The position numbers and the translations under genes are program-made. Below the pieces are notes generated by a model. That model was not told the origin of the DNA. It saw only the letters and a list, made by a program, of their open reading frames with translations, and made no database searches. Shown here in pieces: positions 1-8,256 of a stretch of 64,000 nucleotides of DNA. The number at the start of each line of letters is the position of its first letter. Within the stretch, counting starts at the first letter, position 1. The DNA is from Anaeromyxobacter sp. Fw109-5 (GTDB taxonomy: Bacteria > Myxococcota > Myxococcia > Myxococcales > Anaeromyxobacteraceae), in NCBI RefSeq assembly GCF_000017505.1, contig NC_009675.1, positions 3,419,001-3,483,000 of the forward strand, in the 5' to 3' direction.

Positions 1-1
1 G

Positions 2-1495
2 AACATGGCGGCGCTCCCCGCGCTCCTGATGCTCACGGGCGCGCGCCCGGACGCGCTCCCGCTCGTCGCCTGGTTCGCGACGATCGCGGCCCTGGGCGTC
101 TTCGTCGCCATCCCCATCAAGCGCCAGCTCGTGAACCGCGAGCAGCTCCCGTTCCCGACCGGCACCGCGACGGCGGAGACGATCCGGGCCCTCCACGGCG
201 ACGCCTCGAGCGGCAAGGCGCGGCTCCTCGGCGGCGCGGCGCTGCTCGGCGCGGCGCTGGCCTGGCTGAAGGACGCGCCCGCCGCCTGGACGCCTCTGCG
301 ACTCCCCGCGACGCTCGGCCTCCCCTTCTCGATCGCAGGGCTCCCCGCCGCGCGCTGGGGGCTCGCCGCCGAGACCTCGCTCCTGCTCGTCGGCTCGGGC
401 GCGCTCGTCTCCTTCCGCACCGGCTGGTCCATGCTCCTCGGCGCGTTCCTCACCTACGGCGTCCTCGCGCCGGCGATGGTCGCGCGCGGCGCCATCGAGG
501 CGGTCACCTACCGCGCCATCGTCCAGTGGACGCTCTGGGGCGGCGCCGCACTGCTCGTCAGCTCGGGCCTGCTCACCTTCGCCCTGCAGTGGCGGAGCGT
601 CGTCGCGTCGCTCGGCGGCCTCGGGCGCGCGGTGCGCGGCGGCGACCGCGGCGACCCGCTCGCCGCCGTCGAGGCGCCGGCGTCCTGGTTCGTCGGGGGG
701 CTGCTGGTGCTCGGTCCGGCGGTCGTGCTGCTCATGCGCGCGCTGTTCGGGATCCCGCTCTGGGTGGGCGCGCTCACCGTCCCCCTCGCGGTCGTGCTGG
801 GGTTCATGGCGGCGCGCATCACCGGCGAGACGGACACCACGCCGACGAAGGCGTTCGGGCCGCTCACGCAGCTCCTGTACGGCGGGCTCCTCCCCGGCCA
901 GCTCGTGCCGAACCTGATGGGGGCGAACGTGACGGGGGGCATCGGCCTCCACGCGGCGGATCTCCTCACCGACCTCAAGAGCGGCTACCTCCTCGGCGCG
1001 CGCCCCCGCCCCCAGCTCGCGGCGCAGCTCCTCGGCACGATCGTCGGGGCGGCGGCGATCGTGCCGGTGTTCGACCTGCTCGTGCCGGACGCGAGCGTGC
1101 TCGGCTCGGAGAAGTTCCCCGCCCCCGCCTCCCAGGTGTGGGCGGGCGTCTCGCGCGTCCTCGCGGCTGGCGTCGGCGCGCTCCACCCGACGGCGCGGGT
1201 GGCGATCGCCGCCGGCGCGGCGCTCGGAGCGGCGCTGGTCCTGCTCGAGCGCCTCCTGCCGGCCCGGGCGCGCGCGTTCGTGCCGACCGCCTCGGGCCTC
1301 GGCCTCGCCATGGTCATCCCGGGCACGAGCTCGATCGCGATCTTCGTCGGCGCGACGCTCGCCGACGCCCTGCGGAGGACGCGGCCGGCGCTCGCGGACG
1401 CGGCCGTGCTCCCCGTGGCGTCCGGGCTGATCGCCGGCGAGAGCCTCATGGGCATCGTCGTGGCGATCGTGCTCGCGCTGGGGCTCGGCGGGTGA
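2..1495 (+). CDS. OPT-family oligopeptide/metal-chelate transporter, 5' end missing
   Basis: Integral inner-membrane protein of the oligopeptide transporter (OPT/YSL) superfamily, which imports small peptides or metal chelates with protons. The reading frame is open to the left edge, so the first methionine at position 5 is probably internal and the N-terminus lies outside the window. About 496 residues are visible, with many hydrophobic segments. The family motif LPFPTGTATAE lies near residue 48 of the visible part, after an Arg/Lys-rich loop. The stop is followed four bases later by the GTG of the kinase gene, so the two are probably cotranscribed. The substrate cannot be told from sequence. 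Confidence 0.85.
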   Translation, partial: NMAALPALLMLTGARPDALPLVAWFATIAALGVFVAIPIKRQLVNREQLPFPTGTATAETIRALHGDASSGKARLLGGAALLGAALAWLKDAPAAWTPLRLPATLGLPFSIAGLPAARWGLAAETSLLLVGSGALVSFRTGWSMLLGAFLTYGVLAPAMVARGAIEAVTYRAIVQWTLWGGAALLVSSGLLTFALQWRSVVASLGGLGRAVRGGDRGDPLAAVEAPASWFVGGLLVLGPAVVLLMRALFGIPLWVGALTVPLAVVLGFMAARITGETDTTPTKAFGPLTQLLYGGLLPGQLVPNLMGANVTGGIGLHAADLLTDLKSGYLLGARPRPQLAAQLLGTIVGAAAIVPVFDLLVPDASVLGSEKFPAPASQVWAGVSRVLAAGVGALHPTARVAIAAGAALGAALVLLERLLPARARAFVPTASGLGLAMVIPGTSSIAIFVGATLADALRRTRPALADAAVLPVASGLIAGESLMGIVVAIVLALGLGG

Positions 1496-1499
1496 CCCC

Positions 1500-2351
1500 G
1501 TGAGCGCGGCGAGACCGGTCGCGGTCGTGTGCGGGAACGTGACGCTCGATCGCGTCGGGGCCGGGCTCGTGCCGGGCGGCTCGGCGTGGTACGCGGCGCA
1601 CACCCTGCGCGCGCTCGGCGCGGACGCGCGGGTGCTCACCTCGTCCGGCGCCGACTACCCGAGGGAGGCGCTCGCGGGCGTGGAGGCGCGGATCGCCCCC
1701 GCGCCGCGCACCACGCTGTTCGTGAACGTGCACGCACCCGGCGGCGAGCGCACGCAGCGGGTCGAGGCCGCCGCGCCGCCGCTCGATCCCGCCTCGCTGC
1801 CCGCGGAGTGGCGTGGGGCGGACGTGCTCCACCTCGCCCCGGTGCTGGGCGAGCTCTCGCCGCGCGCCTTCGCCGACGTCGCCGGCGCGGGGCGGGTCGG
1901 CCTGGGCGTGCAGGGGCTCGTGCGGGCGGTGGCACCCGACGGCGCGGTGCTGCAGCCGCGCTGGTCCTTCGCGCCCGAGGACCTCGCCGGCGTGACCGCC
2001 GCCTTCGTCGGGGAGGACGATCTGCGCGGCCAGGGCGATCTGCTGGCGCGCCTCTCCGCCGCCGTGCCGATCGTCGTGTTCACGCGAGGCGCCGCCGGCT
2101 GCGAGATCATGGCGGAGGGCCGCACGCTGCGCGTGGGGGTGTTTCCGACGCGAGAGGTCGATCCGACGGGCGCGGGGGACGTGTTCGCGGCCGGGTTCCT
2201 CTTCGCCCTCGCGCGCGGCGCCGACCTGGCCGAGGCGGGCCGCCTCGCCGCCGCGGCGGCGTCGATCGTGGTCGAGGGCGTGGGAGGGGAGACCCTCGGC
2301 CGCGTCGGCGAGGCGTTCCAGAGGGCGAGGATCGTGACTGTCGCGGGGTAG
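1500..2351 (+). CDS. PfkB-family sugar/nucleoside kinase
   Basis: Cytoplasmic ATP-dependent kinase of the ribokinase/PfkB family, 283 aa, the usual size. An N-terminal glycine-rich segment (PGGSAWYAA, about residues 22-30) matches the substrate-binding GG motif. The C-terminal signature DPTGAGDVFAAGF begins at residue 221 and contains the anion hole and the catalytic base Asp227. The GTG start at 1500 sits four bases after the OPT transporter stop, suggesting a shared transcript. The kinase might phosphorylate an imported compound, but that is inference. The substrate is unknown. Confidence 0.85.
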   Translation: MSAARPVAVVCGNVTLDRVGAGLVPGGSAWYAAHTLRALGADARVLTSSGADYPREALAGVEARIAPAPRTTLFVNVHAPGGERTQRVEAAAPPLDPASLPAEWRGADVLHLAPVLGELSPRAFADVAGAGRVGLGVQGLVRAVAPDGAVLQPRWSFAPEDLAGVTAAFVGEDDLRGQGDLLARLSAAVPIVVFTRGAAGCEIMAEGRTLRVGVFPTREVDPTGAGDVFAAGFLFALARGADLAEAGRLAAAAASIVVEGVGGETLGRVGEAFQRARIVTVAG

Positions 2352-2359
2352 TGGCGCCC

Positions 2360-2397
2360 GGTCGAGGTCGAGGTCGAGGTCGAGGTCGGGGTCGTCG
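2360..2397. repeat. Short GGTCGA/GGTCGG hexanucleotide tract
   Basis: About six tandem copies of GGTCGA ending in GGTCGG lie in the gap between the PfkB kinase and the convergent methyltransferase gene. Related tracts occur at 10412-10510, 16747-16765 and 60530-60710, all outside genes. Confidence 0.85.
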
Positions 2398-2399
2398 TT

Positions 2400-3119
2400 C
2401 TACCTCCCCCTCCCCATCGTCCGCAGCGCCGCCGTCCACAGCCGCACCTCGCTCCTCGTCAGCCGCGCGCGGCGGAGCGGCGAGAGGAGGTCGCGGACGG
2501 CGTGGCGCTCCGGGCCGGCCAGGAACCCGGTCTCGCGCAGCGCCGCCCGCAGCATCTCCTCCAGCCCGCGCAGCTCGCCGTCGGTCGCGCCCGCTGCCGC
2601 CGGGGCTGGCTCGCGCGTCGCGAGCGCGGCGCGGCGGAGCTCGTAGGCGTACAGGAGCACGGCCTGCGCGAGGTTCACGGACGGCTGCGCCTCGTCGGTG
2701 GGGATGGCGGAGAGATCGTGGCAGCGGAGCACCTCGTCGTTCGCGAGCCCGCTGCGCTCGTCGCCGAAGACGAGCGCGGTGCGGCCCGCCGGCGCGCGCT
2801 CCATCGCCTCGCGCGCGACCTCCGCCGGGGAGAGCCGCCGCTTGCCGCGCACGCGCCGGGAGCTCGTCCCCACCACCCAGGCGCAGTCGGCCACGGCCTC
2901 GTCGAGCGTCCGGACGAGCCGGGGGCGGTCGAGCAGATCCTCGGCGTGCACGGCGACGCGCCTCGCGGTCGCGAAGTCGTGCGTCCCGAGCTCGGCGATG
3001 GCCCAGTCCGCCAGGCCGAAGTTCTTCATGGCGCGCGCCACCGCTCCGAGGTTCTCGGGGTTTCGCGGCCGGAGCAGGACGATGCGCACCGGCGGCGCCG
3101 CGGGGTTCGCTCGGGACAT
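2400..3119 (-). CDS. TrmJ-like tRNA/rRNA 2'-O-methyltransferase (SPOUT)
   Basis: S-adenosylmethionine-dependent RNA ribose methyltransferase of the SpoU/TrmH family, 239 aa. It most resembles TrmJ (tRNA Cm32/Um32). Visible motifs in order: motif 1 near the N-terminus, RPRNPENLGAVARAMKNFG, with the catalytic Asn and Arg; motif 2, LVFGDERSGLANDE; motif 3, QPSVNLAQAVLLYAYEL. Together these form the trefoil-knot SAM site. The C-terminal extension of about 75 residues is typical of TrmJ. The gene converges with the PfkB kinase and diverges from the CBS-domain gene. The exact target RNA is inferred from family resemblance. Confidence 0.85.
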   Translation of the reverse strand: MSRANPAAPPVRIVLLRPRNPENLGAVARAMKNFGLADWAIAELGTHDFATARRVAVHAEDLLDRPRLVRTLDEAVADCAWVVGTSSRRVRGKRRLSPAEVAREAMERAPAGRTALVFGDERSGLANDEVLRCHDLSAIPTDEAQPSVNLAQAVLLYAYELRRAALATREPAPAAAGATDGELRGLEEMLRAALRETGFLAGPERHAVRDLLSPLRRARLTRSEVRLWTAALRTMGRGR

Positions 3120-3269
3120 GCGCGCATCCTAACCGCACTCGCCCGCCCGCTCGGCCGGCGTCCCCACGCGCCCGCGCGCCCGTCCACCGCCTCGACGGGA
3201 GCGCCCCGACGAGCCCCCTCGCGCCCTGCGTCTGCGCGAGGTTCCATGGGGCGGCCGGGAGGTGAGGTC

Positions 3270-3695
3270 ATGCGGGTTCGAGAGGTGATGACGCGAAACG
3301 CCGTGACGATCGGCGTCGACGAGACGTTGGTCGCCGCCGCGCGGAAGATGAAGGAGCTCGGCGTCGGCGCCCTGCCCGTGCTCGCGGAAGGGACGCTCAC
3401 GGGGATCCTCACCGACCGGGACCTGACGGTGCGGGCGACCGCGGCGGGGGCGGACCCCAGGCGGACGCGCGTGCGGGACGCGATGACGCCGCAGGTGGTG
3501 GCCTGCACCGAGGACGACGAGCTCGCCGAGGCGGCGCACGCGATGGAGGCCTGCGCCGTGCGGCGCCTCATCGTCCTCGATCGGGAGGGACGCCTCTGCG
3601 GGATGCTCTCGGTCGAGGACCTCGCCGGCGCGAGCACCGCGCTCGCGGCGGAGGTGCTGCGCCGGGCGCGGGACCCCATGCTCCCCGCGCCTTGA
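3270..3695 (+). CDS. CBS-domain pair protein
   Basis: Small cytoplasmic protein of 141 aa made almost entirely of two tandem CBS motifs (about residues 1-60 and 70-130). Such a Bateman module usually binds adenine nucleotides and senses energy state. The first repeat has the typical REVMTRNAVTI start and GILTDRDL end; the second begins RDAMTPQVVA and ends CGMLSVEDLA. The ATG at 3270 is preceded by GGGAGGTGAG. An in-frame ATG at 3246 is possible but lacks this site. No partner domain is attached, so its effector target is unknown. A second stand-alone CBS pair lies at 28528-28950. Confidence 0.85.
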   Translation: MRVREVMTRNAVTIGVDETLVAAARKMKELGVGALPVLAEGTLTGILTDRDLTVRATAAGADPRRTRVRDAMTPQVVACTEDDELAEAAHAMEACAVRRLIVLDREGRLCGMLSVEDLAGASTALAAEVLRRARDPMLPAP

Positions 3696-3765
3696 GGGGG
3701 CGCGACGAGCGTGCGGCGCCCCGGACCGGGGCGCCAGGTCGGGTGTCGCGTGCTAGAAAGCGCGC

Positions 3766-4419
3766 GTGCTCGACGGCCCCTTCCAGCTCCCCATCGCCTT
3801 CGACGTCGCCGCCGCGTTCCTGTTCGCCATCACGGGCGCGATGGCCGCGGTGCGCAAGCGCTACGATCTCGTCGGCATCCTCGTCCTCTCCTTCGCGACC
3901 GGGCTCGGCGGCGCGCTGCTGCGCGACGGGCTCTTCCTGCAGCAGGGGCCCGCCGCCGTCCTGACCGACGGCCGCTACCTCCTCGGCGTCCTCGGCGGCG
4001 GCGTCACCGGCGCGTTCTTCGGGCGCCACCTGCACCGCGTCCGGCTGGTCATCGAGGTCATCGACGCCCTCGCGCTCGGCGTCTACGGCGTGGTGGGCGC
4101 CCAGAAGTCGCTCGCCGCGGGGCTCCCGCTCGTGTCGGCCGCGCTCGTCGGCTGCGTGAACGCGGTCGGGGGCGGCGTGCTGCGCGACGTCCTCGTGCGC
4201 GAGGAGCCGCTCATCTTCAAGCCAGGCGAGTTCTACGCGCTCGCGGCCCTGGCGGGGGTGGTGCTGTTCATCGGCCTCGCGGCCGGGGCGCGCCTGCCAG
4301 AGGAGACGGCCGCGCTGGCCGGGATCGGTCTCGCGTTCATGGTACGGCTCCTCTCGATCCGGCTCGGCTGGCGTACGGGTGCGTTCGAGCCCGAGGGGTC
4401 CCCGCCGACCCGTCCATGA
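3766..4419 (+). CDS. UPF0126 / TRIC-like membrane protein (YicG family)
   Basis: Inner-membrane protein of 217 aa with two copies of the UPF0126 (glycine-transporter, PF03458) repeat. Each copy has about three hydrophobic helices and a Gly-rich signature: FATGLGGALLRDGLF in the first half and NAVGGGVLRDVLV in the second. Members are related to trimeric intracellular cation channels, and some have been linked to amino-acid transport. The start is a GTG, and no strong ribosome-binding site is visible. It stands alone between the CBS gene and the cytochrome gene. Substrate and ion specificity are not predictable. Confidence 0.8.
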   Translation: MLDGPFQLPIAFDVAAAFLFAITGAMAAVRKRYDLVGILVLSFATGLGGALLRDGLFLQQGPAAVLTDGRYLLGVLGGGVTGAFFGRHLHRVRLVIEVIDALALGVYGVVGAQKSLAAGLPLVSAALVGCVNAVGGGVLRDVLVREEPLIFKPGEFYALAALAGVVLFIGLAAGARLPEETAALAGIGLAFMVRLLSIRLGWRTGAFEPEGSPPTRP

Positions 4420-4539
4420 TCCTGGCGCCTGCCCGGTTGCTCGCAGTCAAGGCGAGCGACCGACCCGTTTGCGTACAGTCCGCGCGCCTTGGAGAGACCC
4501 ATACAGGTCTTCAACCCGCGGTACGCATCAGGAGCTCGA

Positions 4540-5097
4540 ATGCACTTCGCCCGGATCCTCGTCCTCTCCCTCGCCGCCGCGCTGCCGCTCTCGGCTCTCG
4601 CGGCCGGCGGTCACGACGGCGTCGGCTGCGCCGGCTGCCACGCCATCCACACGGCCAAGGGCGAGATCATCTTCGCGGTGGGGCCGAACAAGGTCGCCCA
4701 GAACCCCCGCACGAAGTCGGCCTACACCGCCTCGACGGCGCTCTGCCTCGGCTGCCACGAGGAGTCCTCGAAGGGCGGCCAGGGCTATGCGCCGGTGGCC
4801 GGTCACATGAGCCACCCCTACGGCCTGGCGTCGGTGAACTCGAAGGTCGCGAACGTCCCCGCCGACCTGCTCCGCAACGGCCGCTTCGAGTGCGTCGGCT
4901 GCCACGACCCGCACCCATCGAACCCGAACCACAAGTACCTGCGCGTCGACACCGCGAAGGGCCAGAACATGGACGCGTTCTGCGGCGTGTGCCACTCGGT
5001 GAAGGCCGACCCGAGCGTCGTCTCGAAGAAGGCCGCGGTCTTCACCTCGATGGATCAGCGCGCCGGCGTCGCCGCCCCGGCTGCCTCGAAGAAGTAG
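4540..5097 (+). CDS. Tetraheme c-type cytochrome, secreted
   Basis: Periplasmic electron-transfer protein of 185 aa with four CXXCH heme c sites: CAGCH (residue 30), CLGCH (69), CVGCH (118) and CGVCH (148). A cleavable signal peptide is evident (MHFARILVLSLAAALPLSALAA). The start is at 4540, behind AGGAGCT; a longer in-frame start at 4489 would put 17 residues before the signal peptide. The spacing resembles doubled-CXXCH proteins of metal- and nitrogen-oxide-respiring bacteria. Histidines between the heme sites could give bis-His ligation. No oxidoreductase partner is encoded beside it, so it is probably a soluble electron carrier. Confidence 0.9.
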   Translation: MHFARILVLSLAAALPLSALAAGGHDGVGCAGCHAIHTAKGEIIFAVGPNKVAQNPRTKSAYTASTALCLGCHEESSKGGQGYAPVAGHMSHPYGLASVNSKVANVPADLLRNGRFECVGCHDPHPSNPNHKYLRVDTAKGQNMDAFCGVCHSVKADPSVVSKKAAVFTSMDQRAGVAAPAASKK

Positions 5098-5119
5098 CCC
5101 TCCGTCGCCGCGTTGTCCC

Positions 5120-5150
5120 GAGGCCCCCGGCGAGCGTCGCCGGGGGCCTC
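5120..5150. terminator. Perfect 14-bp stem-loop between convergent genes
   Basis: GAGGCCCCCGGCGA (5120-5133) pairs perfectly with 5137-5150 across a GCG loop. It lies 23 bases after the cytochrome stop and just before the stop of the minus-strand gene at 5157, so it can serve both strands. There is no clear T tract, as is common in high-GC genomes. Confidence 0.75.
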
Positions 5151-5156
5151 GCCGCA

Positions 5157-7253
5157 TCACCGCGAGAGGGGCCCCGGCAGCTGGGCGTGCCGCGCGCCCG
5201 GCCCCGTCGGTCGCCAGACCTCGAGCATGCCGGTCGGCGAGGAGCGGTAGACGCGCTCGAAGCGCGCGCGGAGATCGCGCTCCATGCGCGCGCCGCACGG
5301 GCTCGCGAGCGCCTCCGGCGTCGCGCCGTACAGGAGCACGTAGTCCACCTTCGCCCGCACGGCCGCGCGCAGGTCGATGCAGGGGGGCTCCCCCTCCATC
5401 CGCCCCAGCGATCCGGCGAGCAGCAGGAACGGGTTGTTCTGGTCCGGGAAGCGGACCGGGCAGTGGTCGGTGAACGCCTGGCTGTTCTTCAGATCCACCC
5501 CGCCGTTCCGGGCGACGATCCAGCCCGTCGCGTGCAGGAGCGGCTTCACGCGGTAGCCCAGGTTCCGCCCGTTCTCGTCGCGCGGCCCGTGCGGCGAGAC
5601 GGCGACCGGCAGGAGCACGCGGTCCGGCCCGAGGGTCTCGGCGGCCGCGACGTACTCCTCCACGTGGGCGGAGAGCTGGAGCTGCTTCTCGAGGCGGATC
5701 CCCGTCACCACCACGGCGATCCCGGCGAGGGCGAGCGCCACGCGCCGGACCGCGATGGCGGGCGCCGCGCCGGTGGCGATCCACGCCGTCACCGACAGGA
5801 AAGCGAACAGCGACAGGCGGTCCGAGACGTGCGCGCCCGCCGCCACGACCTCCGGGATGGCGAAGTAGAGGACGGCGAAGGCGGCCGCGGCGAGGAGCCA
5901 CCCGTCGTACGGGCGGAGCGTGCGCGTGCCGGTGGCGCGCACCAGCGCGAGGTGCACCACCCCGACGAAGAGCACCAGCGACACCGCGCAGGCGAGGAGG
6001 ATCTCCCGCCGGTCGATCGAGACGAGCGCGTAGGCGGTGGCGAGCTTCGCGGCGAGCTCCAGGAACGGGAGGCGCGAGGAGACGCTGTCGGAGTGCGCGA
6101 GGAGCCACGCGACGAGCAGCGCCCCCCCGGGCAGCGCCGCCAGCGCCACGGCGCCCGAGCGGAGGGCGTAGGCTCGGAGCACGAGGCGACGGCGCGCGGG
6201 GCGGCCGCGGGCGCGGTGCAGCGCGAGCGCGAGGCGCCAGGCGAGCAGGGCGCCGATCGCCAGGAACGCCCCGGCGAACGCGACGGAGTGAGCGAAGAAG
6301 AGGAGCAGCGACAGCACCGCGAGCGCGAGCCAGCGCGCCGGCCCGAGCCGCCCACGCCTCCGCGCCCAGAAGCCGACGGCGAGCAGCGCGAGCGCGAGCC
6401 CGTAGCAGAAGTTCCAGAAGCCCATGTGGAACGGGAACGCGTGCACGAACGGGAACGCGGCGAGGGCGGCCCACCATCCGTCCCTCCCTCGCGGGAGCAG
6501 GGCGCGGAAGCCGAGCGGGAAGAGCACCGTGTAGCCGGTCAGCACGAGCTTCTCCGCCGTGACCGGCCCGACCACCTGCAGGAGCCCGGCGAGGATCGCC
6601 TGGGTGAGCCAGTTCGGCTGGGCGCCCCAGTTCGCGACGTACCAGTGCTGCAGCAGTGGGGACTCGCGGTAGTGCAGCAGGGCGAGCACGTTCTCGACGT
6701 GCAGGGGTCCGTCCTGCGTCGGGAAGTAGGGCGCGATCCAGATCGGCAGGACGTGGAGCAGGAGCAGCCCCGCGAAGATGGCCGGGGCGATCCACGCCCC
6801 GGGCCGAGGCTCCGAGAGGGCGGCCCGAGGCGCGCCGGCGTCCCCGGGACCCCACGCGAACCGGAGGCTCCCGAGGTAGTTCACCGCGAAGGCGACGCCG
6901 ATGCCGGCCGACTGGGCCACGTAGCGGAGCGCGCCGAGCTCCGGGCGCCCGAGCAAGCGCCGGAGCGCCACGGCCACGAGCACGAACGTGGCGAGCTGGA
7001 TGACGCCGCCCGCCAGGCACACCGCGTGGTAGCGCAGGAGCCGGCGCACGATCCCGGCGCCCAGATCTCGCCGATCGCTGAACGTGAAGCCGTCGTTGAG
7101 GAGGAAGTTCGTGACGATGCTCGTCTCGATCGCGAGCGCCGAGGCGACGACGTCCTGGAGCTCCAGCACCGCCGCGAACAGGTGCAGGGCCGCGAGGTTC
7201 ACGAGGACGCCCGAGAGCCCGACCAGGGCGAACCTCGCGACACGACCCTTCAT
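5157..7253 (-). CDS. GtrA domain fused to a large polytopic membrane domain
   Basis: Predicted inner-membrane protein of 698 aa. Residues 1 to about 140 form a GtrA-like domain (four helices, with the family segment TSIVTNFLLNDGFTF), associated with moving lipid-linked sugars across the membrane. After a short soluble linker, about 400 residues hold ten or more hydrophobic helices. An early loop there contains FPTQDGPLHVENV, in a position like the acidic loop of GT-C glycosyltransferases. The last ~110 residues are soluble and contain several cysteines. Likely job: cell-surface glycan or lipid glycosylation, which is inference from architecture. It is the last of three minus-strand genes. Confidence 0.65.
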   Translation of the reverse strand: MKGRVARFALVGLSGVLVNLAALHLFAAVLELQDVVASALAIETSIVTNFLLNDGFTFSDRRDLGAGIVRRLLRYHAVCLAGGVIQLATFVLVAVALRRLLGRPELGALRYVAQSAGIGVAFAVNYLGSLRFAWGPGDAGAPRAALSEPRPGAWIAPAIFAGLLLLHVLPIWIAPYFPTQDGPLHVENVLALLHYRESPLLQHWYVANWGAQPNWLTQAILAGLLQVVGPVTAEKLVLTGYTVLFPLGFRALLPRGRDGWWAALAAFPFVHAFPFHMGFWNFCYGLALALLAVGFWARRRGRLGPARWLALAVLSLLLFFAHSVAFAGAFLAIGALLAWRLALALHRARGRPARRRLVLRAYALRSGAVALAALPGGALLVAWLLAHSDSVSSRLPFLELAAKLATAYALVSIDRREILLACAVSLVLFVGVVHLALVRATGTRTLRPYDGWLLAAAAFAVLYFAIPEVVAAGAHVSDRLSLFAFLSVTAWIATGAAPAIAVRRVALALAGIAVVVTGIRLEKQLQLSAHVEEYVAAAETLGPDRVLLPVAVSPHGPRDENGRNLGYRVKPLLHATGWIVARNGGVDLKNSQAFTDHCPVRFPDQNNPFLLLAGSLGRMEGEPPCIDLRAAVRAKVDYVLLYGATPEALASPCGARMERDLRARFERVYRSSPTGMLEVWRPTGPGARHAQLPGPLSR

Positions 7254-7387
7254 CGGGCATTCCCCTCCCGGTGCTCACCCTGTGAGCCCCGCTCCCGAAG
7301 GGCATTCCCGCGACGGGGCGCTACGCCCACGAGGGTGTCGCGGACATGGCTCCGCCGTGCGCCGCGTCACCCTCGCCCGCCGTGCGG

Positions 7388-7750
7388 TCAGGCGCAGCGT
7401 TCGTGCTCGCAGAGCGAGAGCACGATCCCGAGCACGTCCTCGAGGTCGAACGGCGCCTCGCCCCGTTCACGCGCCCGAGCTCCCCCTTCTGCGGTCATGG
7501 TGATCACCGGCACGTCCCCCAGCCGCGGATCGGCGCGGACGGCGCTCACGAACCCCCGCGCCGCGCCGCTCGCCCGCCGCAGATCCACGATCACCACGGC
7601 GGGAGCGACGCCGTCGCCGAGCCGAGCGAGCCCGTCGGTGAGATCGCTCGCGACGACGACGTCGGCGCCACGGCCGGCGAGCGCCTGCACCACCGAGGCG
7701 CGGACGTCCGCGTCGTGCTCGATGAGGAGGACTCGACGGCGCTCGGGCAT
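7388..7750 (-). CDS. Stand-alone receiver-domain protein lacking the conserved lysine
   Basis: Single-domain response regulator of 120 aa with no output domain. The phosphoacceptor Asp56 (VIVDLRR) and an acidic pocket residue Asp13 are present, and a Thr occupies the switch region (ITMTA, residues 83-87). The invariant Lys that normally precedes Pro (KPF) is replaced by Ala99 in GEAPFDLEDVL. Loss of that lysine usually weakens phosphorylation-driven switching. No histidine kinase is adjacent. It is followed at 134 bases by the GtrA fusion gene on the same strand. Confidence 0.75.
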   Translation of the reverse strand: MPERRRVLLIEHDADVRASVVQALAGRGADVVVASDLTDGLARLGDGVAPAVVIVDLRRASGAARGFVSAVRADPRLGDVPVITMTAEGGARARERGEAPFDLEDVLGIVLSLCEHERCA

Positions 7751-7844
7751 CGCACGAGCCTACCGCGGCCGCGCGCGCTCTTCGGTCTCACGACCGCGGG
7801 ACGCGCCCGTGTGGCCAGGGGTGCGCGGCGCCCTGCACCGCCGA

Positions 7845-8177
7845 TCAGTTCACGAACGAGCCGCGCGGCCGCTCGGCGGCGACGCCGAGGAGCTCGAGGC
7901 CCTGTCGTGTCAGGAGATATCTCACCGTCCCGCTCCCGCGCTCGGTGTCGATCCTCGCCTCGAACGCGGGGCCCGTGATGGCGCCGAGCTGGAGCGTCCG
8001 CTTCAGATTGACGACACGTCCGTTCATGAGGTCGCCGGCGACCTGCCCGACGGAATCGTCGCGCCGGTACAGGTCGACGGCCGCCTCGTGCAGCGTCGCG
8101 GCGAGCGACGGCGAGAGCGGGATGGACGAGAAGAGGACGGAGATGAGGGTCCAGGCCTGGGTGGCTTCCGCGGACAT
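7845..8177 (-). CDS. Hypothetical protein, 110 aa
   Basis: No recognised family. The protein is a soluble, mixed alpha/beta-looking product with a central segment rich in Asp, Arg and Val and a C-terminal stretch GTVRYLLTRQGLELLG. The ATG at 8177 leaves room for the divergent rsmE promoter; another in-frame ATG at 8186 would add three residues. The reading frame stays open further upstream, but that part overlaps rsmE and is not credible. It could be cotranscribed with the receiver gene 94 bases downstream. Confidence 0.55.
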   Translation of the reverse strand: MSAEATQAWTLISVLFSSIPLSPSLAATLHEAAVDLYRRDDSVGQVAGDLMNGRVVNLKRTLQLGAITGPAFEARIDTERGSGTVRYLLTRQGLELLGVAAERPRGSFVN

Positions 8178-8256
8178 CGCGCGCATTGTACCCCGCCCGG
8201 CCGACCGGGCGCCGCCGGCGCCCGCGGCCGGGCGCGGTGGGGTGTAGTCTGCGCGC

